A stretch of 64,000 bases of DNA. Origin: CAJOLV01 sp045631885. GTDB lineage: Bacteria > Bacillota_I > Bacilli_A > RFN20 > CAG-826. A program made the position numbers and the translations under genes. Every line of letters begins with the position of its first letter. Position 1 is the stretch's first letter. Below, one piece after another: positions 33,029 to 40,528 of this stretch. The notes under the pieces were generated by a model. The model did not search any database, was not told the origin of the DNA, and saw only the letters and a program-made list of their open reading frames with translations. The DNA lies in the NCBI GenBank assembly GCA_045631885.1, contig JAZQVN010000023.1:24676-88675 (forward strand), in the 5' to 3' direction.

Positions 33029-33178
33029 TTGTTTCTAATACTTATCTACATGCAACAAAAAACTTGTAAAAACTTAAAATATTTGTAATTTTTCCAAGAT
33101 AATGAAATGCTTGGTAATTCAATTGCCGAGTAAGTTCACACAAAACAGAATAAATGAGATTAGACGACTACATTTGTT

Positions 33179-33244
33179 GTCGTAGTCCAAATCCGTCCGT
33201 CCTCGTTGGGACAGTCCGGATCGTCCTACGGTGGCTTAAGATAA
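33179..33244 (+). ncRNA. Structured RNA element, copy 3 (divergent)
   Basis: Same ends as copies 1 and 2 (GTCGTAGTCCAAA at the 5' side, TTAAGATAA at 33236-33244) but a different middle. The basal stem is GTCGTAG (33179-33185) with CTACGGT (33226-33232), the inner stem ATCCG/CGGAT replaces AAAGT/ACTTT, and the apical stem is GTCC-TCGTTG-GGAC. Pairing is preserved although sequence has changed, which argues for a selected RNA structure. It lies in the 400-base gap between the family operon and the histidine kinase gene, downstream of promoter D. Confidence 0.65.
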
Positions 33245-33248
33245 AGAG

Positions 33249-33268
33249 GTTCCTTCGGGTGACTTTTT
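33249..33268 (+). terminator. Terminator of RNA copy 3
   Basis: GTTCC (33249-33253), TTCG tetraloop, GG-T-GAC (33258-33263, one bulge), then TTTTT. C(UUCG)G closes the loop. Confidence 0.75.
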
Positions 33269-33348
33269 GTTAATTTAACACACTTATTCGTTGATATTTG
33301 TGATAAGATATCCACAAATAAGTTATTATAAAGATACTTAAAAGCGCG

Positions 33349-35880
33349 ATGAAAAAGATTTGGATAATCATAGTTAATATCACAATTATGCTTTCGATGT
33401 TAGTGTTCGTCGTTGTTTACTCTACTTTAGAGTATTCAAGAACAACACAATTACAAATCGAGCACTTTGAAAATACGACAATCACCATGGAACACGTCAC
33501 TGAAAACTATTTAGAAGGTGAACAACGTGTTTGTGATGTTTGGGCTCACTATATTAATGGTGAAAATATGACAATTGAAGAAGCGGCCTCATTTATCCGT
33601 ATTTCTCACGTCTTACCAAATGCTTCTGCTCATCTAGTTTATTTAGACAGCTTAACTGGTTTATCTACAAGAACAAAAACGGGTGAAAGAGAAAATTATC
33701 CTGTCTCTTATAAAGGTCTTGATTTATTAAACGACATTACTTGGATTCATGAAACAGGAACATCAATTAGTGTTTCTCGTGCTTATACAAATCCAGTTAA
33801 TGGTGAGCAATCTATCGCTTTCTGTAACTTTGTTACACTTCAAGAAGGCGGGGTAGAAAAAGAAGCGGTATTGCTTCGTGTTTTACCAGTTTCAGAATTA
33901 ATCACTAAATGGGTTTTCCCAAAAGAAGAATTTGAAAGCGCTGAGTTATCTATCATCGACTTAAATGGTAACTACATTATTAAAGGTGATACTTTTAAGA
34001 ACTCGAGTTTCTTTGAATTTTATAAATCATATAACACGATTGATTCCACTTCCGCGCAAGAATTCTTTAAAAAGATTACCACTACGACAGGATCATTTAC
34101 GATGTTCAATTCCCGCCATCAAGAATGTATCGTTGCACATACCCCATTCGATGCGACAGGTGACTGGGCTCTTATCAGCTTAATTCCAAAGCAAAATTTA
34201 AATGTTGATACACAAAACTGGTTATTGATTGGTGTTGTTTCTGCGGGTTTAATCGTTTTGTTTATCTTTGACTTAATGGTCATGCTTTATTTTAATAAAC
34301 AACTTCAATCCACAGCGAGAGAAGCGGATTCTGCCAATAGAGCAAAGACTGACTTCTTATCAACAATGTCACACGATATTCGTACCCCAATGAATGCGAT
34401 TATTGGTTTAACGACAATTACAGAAAAGAATCTTGGAGACCAAAAATTAGTAAGTGAAAACCTCCGTAAGATTAATCTTGCTAGTAACCATCTATTAACA
34501 TTAATTAATGACATTTTAGATATATCTAAAGTTGAAAGTGGTAAGCTCAATTTCTGTCCTCAATCATTCTCAATTGTTGAAACAGTGGAGAACTTAATGA
34601 ACTTATCTCAACCAATGATTAAAGACAAGAACATCGACTTTAGCTTCCACATCAGTCGTATGGACAAAGAATATCTTTATGCCGATCAATTAAGATTAAA
34701 TCAAATCTATATCAATATTCTTTCTAACGCGATTAAATACACTGAACCAGGTGGTAAAGTTTGCGTTGATATGAAAGAAGAAGATAGTGAAAAAGAAGGC
34801 TGTGTGAAACTCACATATCGAGTAGCGGATACCGGCATCGGTATGAGTCCAGAATTTATGGAAAAACTCTATCAACCATTCTCTCGTCAAACTGATAGCC
34901 GTGTGAATAAGATTCAAGGTACTGGTTTAGGTTTAGCCATTACCAAACAAATGGTGGACTTAATGCAAGGCACGATTGATTGTCAAAGCGAACAAGGTAA
35001 AGGAACAATCTTTACTGTCGTATTAGATATTCCAGTTGCTGAACACCAAAGAGCGGAAATGAAGCTCGATAATATGGATGTCTTAATCGTTGATGACGAT
35101 GAAATCTTATTAGAAACAGCGGTGGACACCTTACAATCTTTAGGCTTATCAGTTGAACAAGCTAGTAGTGGCCTTGAAGCCCTTGGTATGATTAACCATC
35201 GTCAAGGATCTGGTAAAAACTATGACATAGTCATCATTGACTTAAAGATGCCAGAAATTGATGGTATTGAAACAATTAGAAGAATTCGTTCAGAAGCTAA
35301 TTCCAAAGTTCCAATCTTATTAATTTCCGCTTACTCATATTCCGATATCGAGGAAGAAGCGAAAGAAGTTGGAGTCAACGGCTTCCTCACAAAGCCACTT
35401 TTCCGTTCCACACTTTATGATAAAATAAGTGAAATTCTTGGAACTGAAGTACAATCTACAGAACCAGAAAATGATTATTCTGATATTGAAGGCATGAATA
35501 TCCTTGTCGCTGAAGATAATGATATTAACTGGGAAATCATTTCCGCCTTATTATCAATGTATGGTATTACCACTGAACGCGCGGAAAACGGTCGCCTTGC
35601 TTTAGAGAAGATGAAAGAAGCGAAAAAAGGTAGTTATGACCTCATCTTTATGGATATTCAAATGCCAGAGATGAACGGCTTAGATGCCACTAGAGCAATC
35701 CGCAAATTAGAAGATCCTTGGGCTTCTTCTATTCCAATCGTCGCGATGACCGCGGATGCTTTCTCAGAAAATGTTACAGAATGTTTAAATGCCGGTATGA
35801 ATGGACATATCGCAAAACCAATAGATATCAAACTTGTTGTTAAAGTGATTCAAAAAATTAAGGAGGAATCTAAACAATGA
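33349..35880 (+). CDS. Hybrid sensor histidine kinase (extracytoplasmic sensor, HisKA, HATPase, two REC domains)
   Basis: An 843-residue hybrid kinase. One membrane helix lies at 5-25, a large extracytoplasmic sensor (Cache-like) at about 26-290, and a second helix at 292-318. HisKA has the phospho-His in MSHDIRTPMNAII (about 343), and the HATPase has GTGLGLAITKQM (about 524). The first receiver has its Asp in DLKMPEIDG (about 630), the second in MDIQMPEMNG (about 768). It overlaps the next gene by four bases. With the separate HPt and REC proteins downstream it forms a full phosphorelay. No Shine-Dalgarno is evident. Confidence 0.93.
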   Translation: MKKIWIIIVNITIMLSMLVFVVVYSTLEYSRTTQLQIEHFENTTITMEHVTENYLEGEQRVCDVWAHYINGENMTIEEAASFIRISHVLPNASAHLVYLDSLTGLSTRTKTGERENYPVSYKGLDLLNDITWIHETGTSISVSRAYTNPVNGEQSIAFCNFVTLQEGGVEKEAVLLRVLPVSELITKWVFPKEEFESAELSIIDLNGNYIIKGDTFKNSSFFEFYKSYNTIDSTSAQEFFKKITTTTGSFTMFNSRHQECIVAHTPFDATGDWALISLIPKQNLNVDTQNWLLIGVVSAGLIVLFIFDLMVMLYFNKQLQSTAREADSANRAKTDFLSTMSHDIRTPMNAIIGLTTITEKNLGDQKLVSENLRKINLASNHLLTLINDILDISKVESGKLNFCPQSFSIVETVENLMNLSQPMIKDKNIDFSFHISRMDKEYLYADQLRLNQIYINILSNAIKYTEPGGKVCVDMKEEDSEKEGCVKLTYRVADTGIGMSPEFMEKLYQPFSRQTDSRVNKIQGTGLGLAITKQMVDLMQGTIDCQSEQGKGTIFTVVLDIPVAEHQRAEMKLDNMDVLIVDDDEILLETAVDTLQSLGLSVEQASSGLEALGMINHRQGSGKNYDIVIIDLKMPEIDGIETIRRIRSEANSKVPILLISAYSYSDIEEEAKEVGVNGFLTKPLFRSTLYDKISEILGTEVQSTEPENDYSDIEGMNILVAEDNDINWEIISALLSMYGITTERAENGRLALEKMKEAKKGSYDLIFMDIQMPEMNGLDATRAIRKLEDPWASSIPIVAMTADAFSENVTECLNAGMNGHIAKPIDIKLVVKVIQKIKEESKQ

Positions 35881-37151
35881 AAAAGTTACTATGTGTTGCT
35901 GTCAGCTTAGTCTCAGTAGCGACCCTCGCCGCTTGTGGAAATTCTAGTGATGAATTCGCACCATCTTTAAACAAAGAAACAAGTTGCAAAATTCAAGTCG
36001 CAGGAAGTTATGATAACTTCGAAGCTCTAGAAGCGGAATTTGAACGATTCAATGATTATTATCCAAACGTTAGATTGAGCTACACGAAACTTGATGATTA
36101 CAATAACTCTCTTGCTAACGCTCTCGATAGAGAGGATGGCCCAAATATCTTCTTCTCATATACATGGATGATGGGAAATGAAAAATACGCCCCTGTCATC
36201 TCACATATGGAAAAACTATCTGATTCTTCTTTGAAATTAAATTTAGACTGCATCCGTCCAGGATTAATTAATAAAGATGCAAAAGGCGATGTCTATATGG
36301 TCCCTGTTTTCTCTAGAACATATGGAACATTAATCAATAACGATTTATTCAAAAAAGAAGGCATCAATATCCCAACCACATGGAGTGAATTATTCACCGC
36401 TTGTGAAGCCTTCGCGGAAAAAGGTTATAAGAGCCCAATGATGGGATATACACAAAAATCATCAAGTTCTTTGATGAATACAGTTGCTTATCCATCATTT
36501 GTCGCTACATTAGCAAAGAATCCATCCGCATTAGAACTTGCGAACAATTTAGATCCTGCAGCAGGCGAATATATGCGTGAATCATTAAATCAAGTTAAAC
36601 AACTTGTTGATAGCAAAGCAGTGGATTTAGAAGAATGTGACAAAATTACTGGTAACTATGACCCAGTCATCTTACGTTTCTTTGAAGGCGATGTCCCAAT
36701 GATGGTGTGTGCTGGTGATACTGCCTCTGGCACTAAAAAGCGTGAAGCAAAATCTGAAGCATTTAAAAATAAACCATTTGAATATTCATATTTACCAATC
36801 CCATCAACTGATAAAGGTGGATACTTTATTGATAGTCCATCTATTGAATTCTCCGTAAATAAAGACTGCCAAAACCTCGATATGACAAATGAATTTATGA
36901 GATTCTTAGTGAGAAAAGGTGAACTCAACAATATGGCGTCATTAAAACGCTTAGTTACTCCAACAAAAGACTTATCTTACGACTCCTTCTATTCACCATT
37001 TGGCAAGGTCCCAGAAGAACGTACATATTCCCCAGAAGCTCTTGGTATTAAAGACCAATTAACCGTTCAAATCAGAGTCGCTTCCTTCAAAGTTGCGAAA
37101 GGCGAAATGACAATCGATGAAGCGATCAAGAATTACGGAAAATTTGAATAA
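35877..37151 (+). CDS. Extracellular solute-binding lipoprotein (family 1 type)
   Basis: A 424-residue lipoprotein. The signal peptide ends at lipobox TLAAC (Cys about 20), and the mature part is a family-1 sugar-type binding protein (YDNFEALEAEFERFNDYYP, GTLINNDLFKKEGI, PTTWSELFTACEAF). No ABC permease or ATPase genes lie nearby. The gene starts inside the last codon of the sensor kinase, so it more likely presents a ligand to the kinase than feeds a transporter. That role is inferred from context. AAGGAGG lies before its ATG. Confidence 0.88.
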   Translation: MKKLLCVAVSLVSVATLAACGNSSDEFAPSLNKETSCKIQVAGSYDNFEALEAEFERFNDYYPNVRLSYTKLDDYNNSLANALDREDGPNIFFSYTWMMGNEKYAPVISHMEKLSDSSLKLNLDCIRPGLINKDAKGDVYMVPVFSRTYGTLINNDLFKKEGINIPTTWSELFTACEAFAEKGYKSPMMGYTQKSSSSLMNTVAYPSFVATLAKNPSALELANNLDPAAGEYMRESLNQVKQLVDSKAVDLEECDKITGNYDPVILRFFEGDVPMMVCAGDTASGTKKREAKSEAFKNKPFEYSYLPIPSTDKGGYFIDSPSIEFSVNKDCQNLDMTNEFMRFLVRKGELNNMASLKRLVTPTKDLSYDSFYSPFGKVPEERTYSPEALGIKDQLTVQIRVASFKVAKGEMTIDEAIKNYGKFE

Positions 37152-37170
37152 TTATTAACGATATTAAAAG

Positions 37171-37194
37171 ACCACCCTTTGGGTGGTTTTCTTT
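37171..37194 (+). terminator. Terminator after the solute-binding protein gene
   Basis: ACCACCC (37171-37177), TTT, GGGTGGT (37181-37187), then TTTCTTTG. Confidence 0.88.
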
Positions 37195-37195
37195 G

Positions 37196-37233
37196 TGTTG
37201 CACTTTTGTTGCGTGAGTGGTGTTATTCTATTT
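37196..37233 (+). promoter_or_regulatory. Repeat-type promoter E
   Basis: TGTTGC (37196-37201), ACTTT, TGTTGC (37207-37212), ten bases, TTATTCTATTT. An AGGAGG site follows 29 bases after the second repeat, the same geometry as promoters A and B. Confidence 0.5.
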
Positions 37234-37251
37234 ACATAGCAGGAGGTATTT

Positions 37252-37284
37252 ATGCCTTTCGATTTAGATGGTTCAACGGACTAA
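37252..37284 (+). CDS. Ten-residue open frame with strong ribosome site
   Basis: MPFDLDGSTD and stop, preceded by AGGAGG five bases before the ATG and by repeat-type promoter E. It may be a real small peptide, a leader for the following gene, or the start of a decayed FQxxL-family gene. The ribosome site and promoter are the only support. Confidence 0.35.
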   Translation: MPFDLDGSTD

Positions 37285-37288
37285 AATA

Positions 37289-37317
37289 TTGTCCTAAATA
37301 AAATATTTATATAAAAT
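37289..37317 (+). promoter_or_regulatory. Promoter for the REC-GGDEF-EAL gene
   Basis: TTGTCC (37289-37294), 17 bases, TAAAAT (37312-37317). Predicted start near 37324, two bases before the ATG, and no ribosome site: probably leaderless. Confidence 0.55.
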
Positions 37318-37325
37318 AAATAAAA

Positions 37326-39026
37326 ATGAAAACTGACATTAGAAGAGAAAAAGAATTAGAAATCAAAAGAACCGTTTTGATTGTTGAAGATGATGAAATC
37401 AATGGTGATATTCTTTCTTCATATTTAGAACATGACTTTTTGATTATCCGCGCTTTTAACGGAAAAGAATGTTTGGACATTTTAAATAGAGATGACAGAA
37501 TCATCGATATGGTTCTTCTTGATATCTTTATGCCTGTGATGAATGGGTATGAAGTTTTAAAAGTGAGACAAAAGACTCCTGAAATCAAAAGAATTCCATT
37601 TATCGTTATGACCGCGGATGCGGAAATTGAAGAAGAATGCTTCCATTTAGGTGTTAATGACTTTATTAAAAAGCCATATGATAACCCAGATATCATCATC
37701 GCTAGAATCAATCGTATGATTGAGTTATACGAAGATAGAAGTATCATCAAAGAAGTTAAAAGAGATAAATTAACTAATTTATATTCAATCGAATTCTTTA
37801 AGAAATACTGCGCTCAATTTAATATGAGACACCCAAGGATCAAAAAAGATCTTTTGGCGATCAACATTACTAGATTCCATTTAATTAACGAATTATATGG
37901 TCATGATTACGCGGATGAGATATTAAAAGATATCGCTAATTCAGTGAAAGCGTTCGTGAGAGAAAACGCAGGTATTGCAGCGCGTGCTAATGGTGATAAT
38001 TTCTATATTTACTGTCATCAATTAGATGATTACAGCAAGTTCTTTAATGACATTATTGAACATGTCCAAGGTTTAACTCATGTGAACATTGTTCATATCC
38101 GTGTTGGTATTTACCAAAATGTTAAACCGGATATGGATATTGATATCGTTATCGGTAGAGCGATGGTGGCATCTTTAGTAGTGAAAGAAGATGTTAATAA
38201 GATATTCGCTATTTATGATGAGAAGTCAGAAGAACAAACTCACTTTAACGAGCATTTAATTAGTTATTTTGATCAATCAATCAAAAACAAAGATTTCAAA
38301 GTTTATTTCCAACCAAAATATAAGATCCAAGGCGAAAGAAATGAATTATCTTCCGCGGAAGCTTTAGTGAGATGGATTCATCCAGAGTTTGGATTTATTT
38401 CTCCTGGTGTATTTATTCCTTTATTTGAAAAAAACGGCCTTATTCAAAGACTTGATAAATATGTTTTCAATGTCGTAGCTGAAAAGATGGCGGAATGGAA
38501 AGAGAGATTCGGTTTCTATTTCCCAGTTTCAGTCAACGTATCACGTGTTGATATTTATAACACTAACTTAGAAAATGAAATTCTTGAAGCATTTGACTCT
38601 AGAGGTATCCCTCATCAATATTGCTACATTGAAATGACTGAAAGCGCTTATTCCACGGGTGAAGACACAATCATCACTTTATGTAATTCATTAAGGGAAA
38701 AAGGTTTCTTAATTGAAATTGATGACTTTGGAACTGGTTATTCCACGCTTCACTCTTTATTAGATATTCCATTTGATGTTTTAAAAATGGATATGTCATT
38801 TATTAGAAAACTTGATAATAACAAAAAGAATGCGAACATCATTCAAATGATTATCAATATTTGTAAAGAAATCGGAGTAACAAGTGTCGCGGAAGGTGTT
38901 GAAACCGAAAGACATTATAATTTCTTAAAGGAAATCGGTTGTGATGTAATTCAGGGATATTACTTCTCTAAACCATTACCAGAAAATGATTTTGCCGAAT
39001 TAATTGAGAAGGAGTTAAAAAGATGA
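37326..39026 (+). CDS. Response regulator with degenerate GGDEF and active-looking EAL (c-di-GMP phosphodiesterase)
   Basis: A 566-residue protein. The REC domain (16-130) has its phospho-Asp in LLDIFMPVMNG. The GGDEF domain (about 150-300) has its motif changed to NGDNF, so it should not make c-di-GMP. The EAL domain (about 320-560) carries EALVRW, VNVSRVDI, EMTES, IDDFGTGYSTL, LKMDMSFI and AEGVET, the residues expected for hydrolysis. It is the likely output of the phosphorelay from the hybrid kinase. It ends by overlapping the HPt gene. Confidence 0.92.
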   Translation: MKTDIRREKELEIKRTVLIVEDDEINGDILSSYLEHDFLIIRAFNGKECLDILNRDDRIIDMVLLDIFMPVMNGYEVLKVRQKTPEIKRIPFIVMTADAEIEEECFHLGVNDFIKKPYDNPDIIIARINRMIELYEDRSIIKEVKRDKLTNLYSIEFFKKYCAQFNMRHPRIKKDLLAINITRFHLINELYGHDYADEILKDIANSVKAFVRENAGIAARANGDNFYIYCHQLDDYSKFFNDIIEHVQGLTHVNIVHIRVGIYQNVKPDMDIDIVIGRAMVASLVVKEDVNKIFAIYDEKSEEQTHFNEHLISYFDQSIKNKDFKVYFQPKYKIQGERNELSSAEALVRWIHPEFGFISPGVFIPLFEKNGLIQRLDKYVFNVVAEKMAEWKERFGFYFPVSVNVSRVDIYNTNLENEILEAFDSRGIPHQYCYIEMTESAYSTGEDTIITLCNSLREKGFLIEIDDFGTGYSTLHSLLDIPFDVLKMDMSFIRKLDNNKKNANIIQMIINICKEIGVTSVAEGVETERHYNFLKEIGCDVIQGYYFSKPLPENDFAELIEKELKR

Positions 39027-39382
39027 CTGTTAAAGAATTTTACGAGATAGTGGGTGGTGATTATAACACCGCTTTATCGAGAATGATGAATGATGATTTC
39101 ATCAAAAGAATGCTCTCTAAATTCCACTCAAATAATGGCTTTGAAAGCATTATAAGAGGCTATGAAAGAAAAGATTTTAAAGCCTTATTTGAAGGGGCTC
39201 ATTCTTTAAAAGGTGTCGCTGGAAATCTCGCTTTGACTAATTTATATAACGATGCTTCTGTGGTTACTGAAGCCACAAGAGATTATGAAAATATTAAAGA
39301 ATTAAACATTGATAATGAACTAAATAAACTCGAAGAAAGTTACTTATTAACTAAAAGCAAAATTGAAGAATTACTTAAATAA
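39023..39382 (+). CDS. HPt domain phosphotransfer protein
   Basis: A 119-residue single-domain histidine phosphotransfer protein with the motif AHSLKGVAGNLAL, the His being the phospho-acceptor. It overlaps the preceding REC-EAL gene by four bases. It can shuttle phosphate from the receivers of the hybrid kinase to the REC domain of the EAL protein. The phosphorelay is therefore encoded in one place. Confidence 0.9.
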   Translation: MTVKEFYEIVGGDYNTALSRMMNDDFIKRMLSKFHSNNGFESIIRGYERKDFKALFEGAHSLKGVAGNLALTNLYNDASVVTEATRDYENIKELNIDNELNKLEESYLLTKSKIEELLK

Positions 39383-39485
39383 AAAAATAGCGATTTTTCA
39401 AAATTAATGCCCTTTTTGCGGACTTTTTCGTTAAAAAAGCATTAAAAAAACAAAAATAAATTACAATGTATATTTGATATCATTA

Positions 39486-39507
39486 ACCATCCATACGGGT
39501 GGTTTTT
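39486..39507 (+). terminator. Terminator upstream of the lipoprotein gene
   Basis: ACCATCC (39486-39492), ATAC, GGGTGGT (39497-39503), then TTTT. It directly abuts the promoter of the next gene. Confidence 0.7.
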
Positions 39508-39508
39508 G

Positions 39509-39517
39509 TGTTATAGT
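39509..39517 (+). promoter_or_regulatory. Extended -10 of a leaderless lipoprotein gene
   Basis: TG T TATAGT (39509-39517). The ATG at 39524 falls exactly seven bases after the hexamer, at the expected transcription start. Confidence 0.55.
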
Positions 39518-39523
39518 TATTAT

Positions 39524-40384
39524 ATGAAAAAGTTGTTATTCATTCCTGTTTTAGCTTTAACATTATCACTTACTGGATGTGAAGATGATAAAGCGAAAGA
39601 TTATAGCTCACCAGAACTATTTTTCTCACACATTAGCGAGCCGCATAGATATATCACAATACATTCTACTGAAGTTGAACGTTCATTTATTGATTACAAC
39701 TTAACAGTCAAAGATGAAATATTAAAAACATGCACATTCACCGCTGCATCTCAAACTGAGTCTAAATCTAATCGATATATCACATATTATCACCTTCATA
39801 GCCACTCCACCGCAGGCCCTAATTATTCCAAACTTTATATTTATGATGATGGTTACACAAGAATCGAATATAAAGCTGCATTAAGTCGCTTATACACATA
39901 TCATTTCACTTGCCCAGTAGAACAAGCCTCCTACATTAATGGTTTTGTTAAATCATACTTGAATGAACTAATTGATGATGAAGTAGCAGCACAAGAAAAA
40001 TCGAAAGCAGAAGGAACAATTGAAAACTTCTTTACTTTCATGAGCGAAAGCAAACAAAAATATGTAAATTGCCAACATGAAAGAACAACTATTGGTTTTG
40101 AAGATGATGGCGAATTATTAGATGTCATGAAAGGTATCACGTTTAATAAAACAAATGATGTTCTTCAAGAAATACCACTCCTAAAGTATTTCAAAGATTA
40201 TGATGAATCAATAGTCCCTTCCTGGACATTTTATCTTTATCACGATTATGAACACGCTGCAGTTATTTATACTTTCGAACATAAGAGAATTAACTACACT
40301 TTCTATAATTACTATTCGCTGAATATTGATGACGGTCATCAAATTGTTGATAAGGCACTTGAAATCTATAATTCAAATAACTAA
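39524..40384 (+). CDS. Predicted lipoprotein of unknown function
   Basis: A 286-residue protein with a lipoprotein signal peptide (KKLLFIPVLALTLSLTGC, lipid-attached Cys about 18) and a soluble mature part without a motif I recognise. The start at 39524 gives the proper signal peptide and matches a leaderless promoter. The mature part is rich in Tyr, Thr and acidic residues. A terminator follows at 40441. Confidence 0.8.
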   Translation: MKKLLFIPVLALTLSLTGCEDDKAKDYSSPELFFSHISEPHRYITIHSTEVERSFIDYNLTVKDEILKTCTFTAASQTESKSNRYITYYHLHSHSTAGPNYSKLYIYDDGYTRIEYKAALSRLYTYHFTCPVEQASYINGFVKSYLNELIDDEVAAQEKSKAEGTIENFFTFMSESKQKYVNCQHERTTIGFEDDGELLDVMKGITFNKTNDVLQEIPLLKYFKDYDESIVPSWTFYLYHDYEHAAVIYTFEHKRINYTFYNYYSLNIDDGHQIVDKALEIYNSNN

Positions 40385-40440
40385 GAACGCATCAAAACAA
40401 ATTTGATTAATTTTCAACTTGAAAAAAATAATTCAAAAAT

Positions 40441-40466
40441 AACCCTCAATCGTTGAGGTTTTTTTG
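40441..40466 (+). terminator. Terminator after the lipoprotein gene
   Basis: CCTCAA (40444-40449), TCG, TTGAGG (40453-40458), flanked by AA/TT pairs, then seven T residues. Confidence 0.88.
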
Positions 40467-40528
40467 TTTACAAAAACTATGGCAAAATTGATTGATTGTC
40501 GTATAATTAATTCGTTATTGTTTTGACT

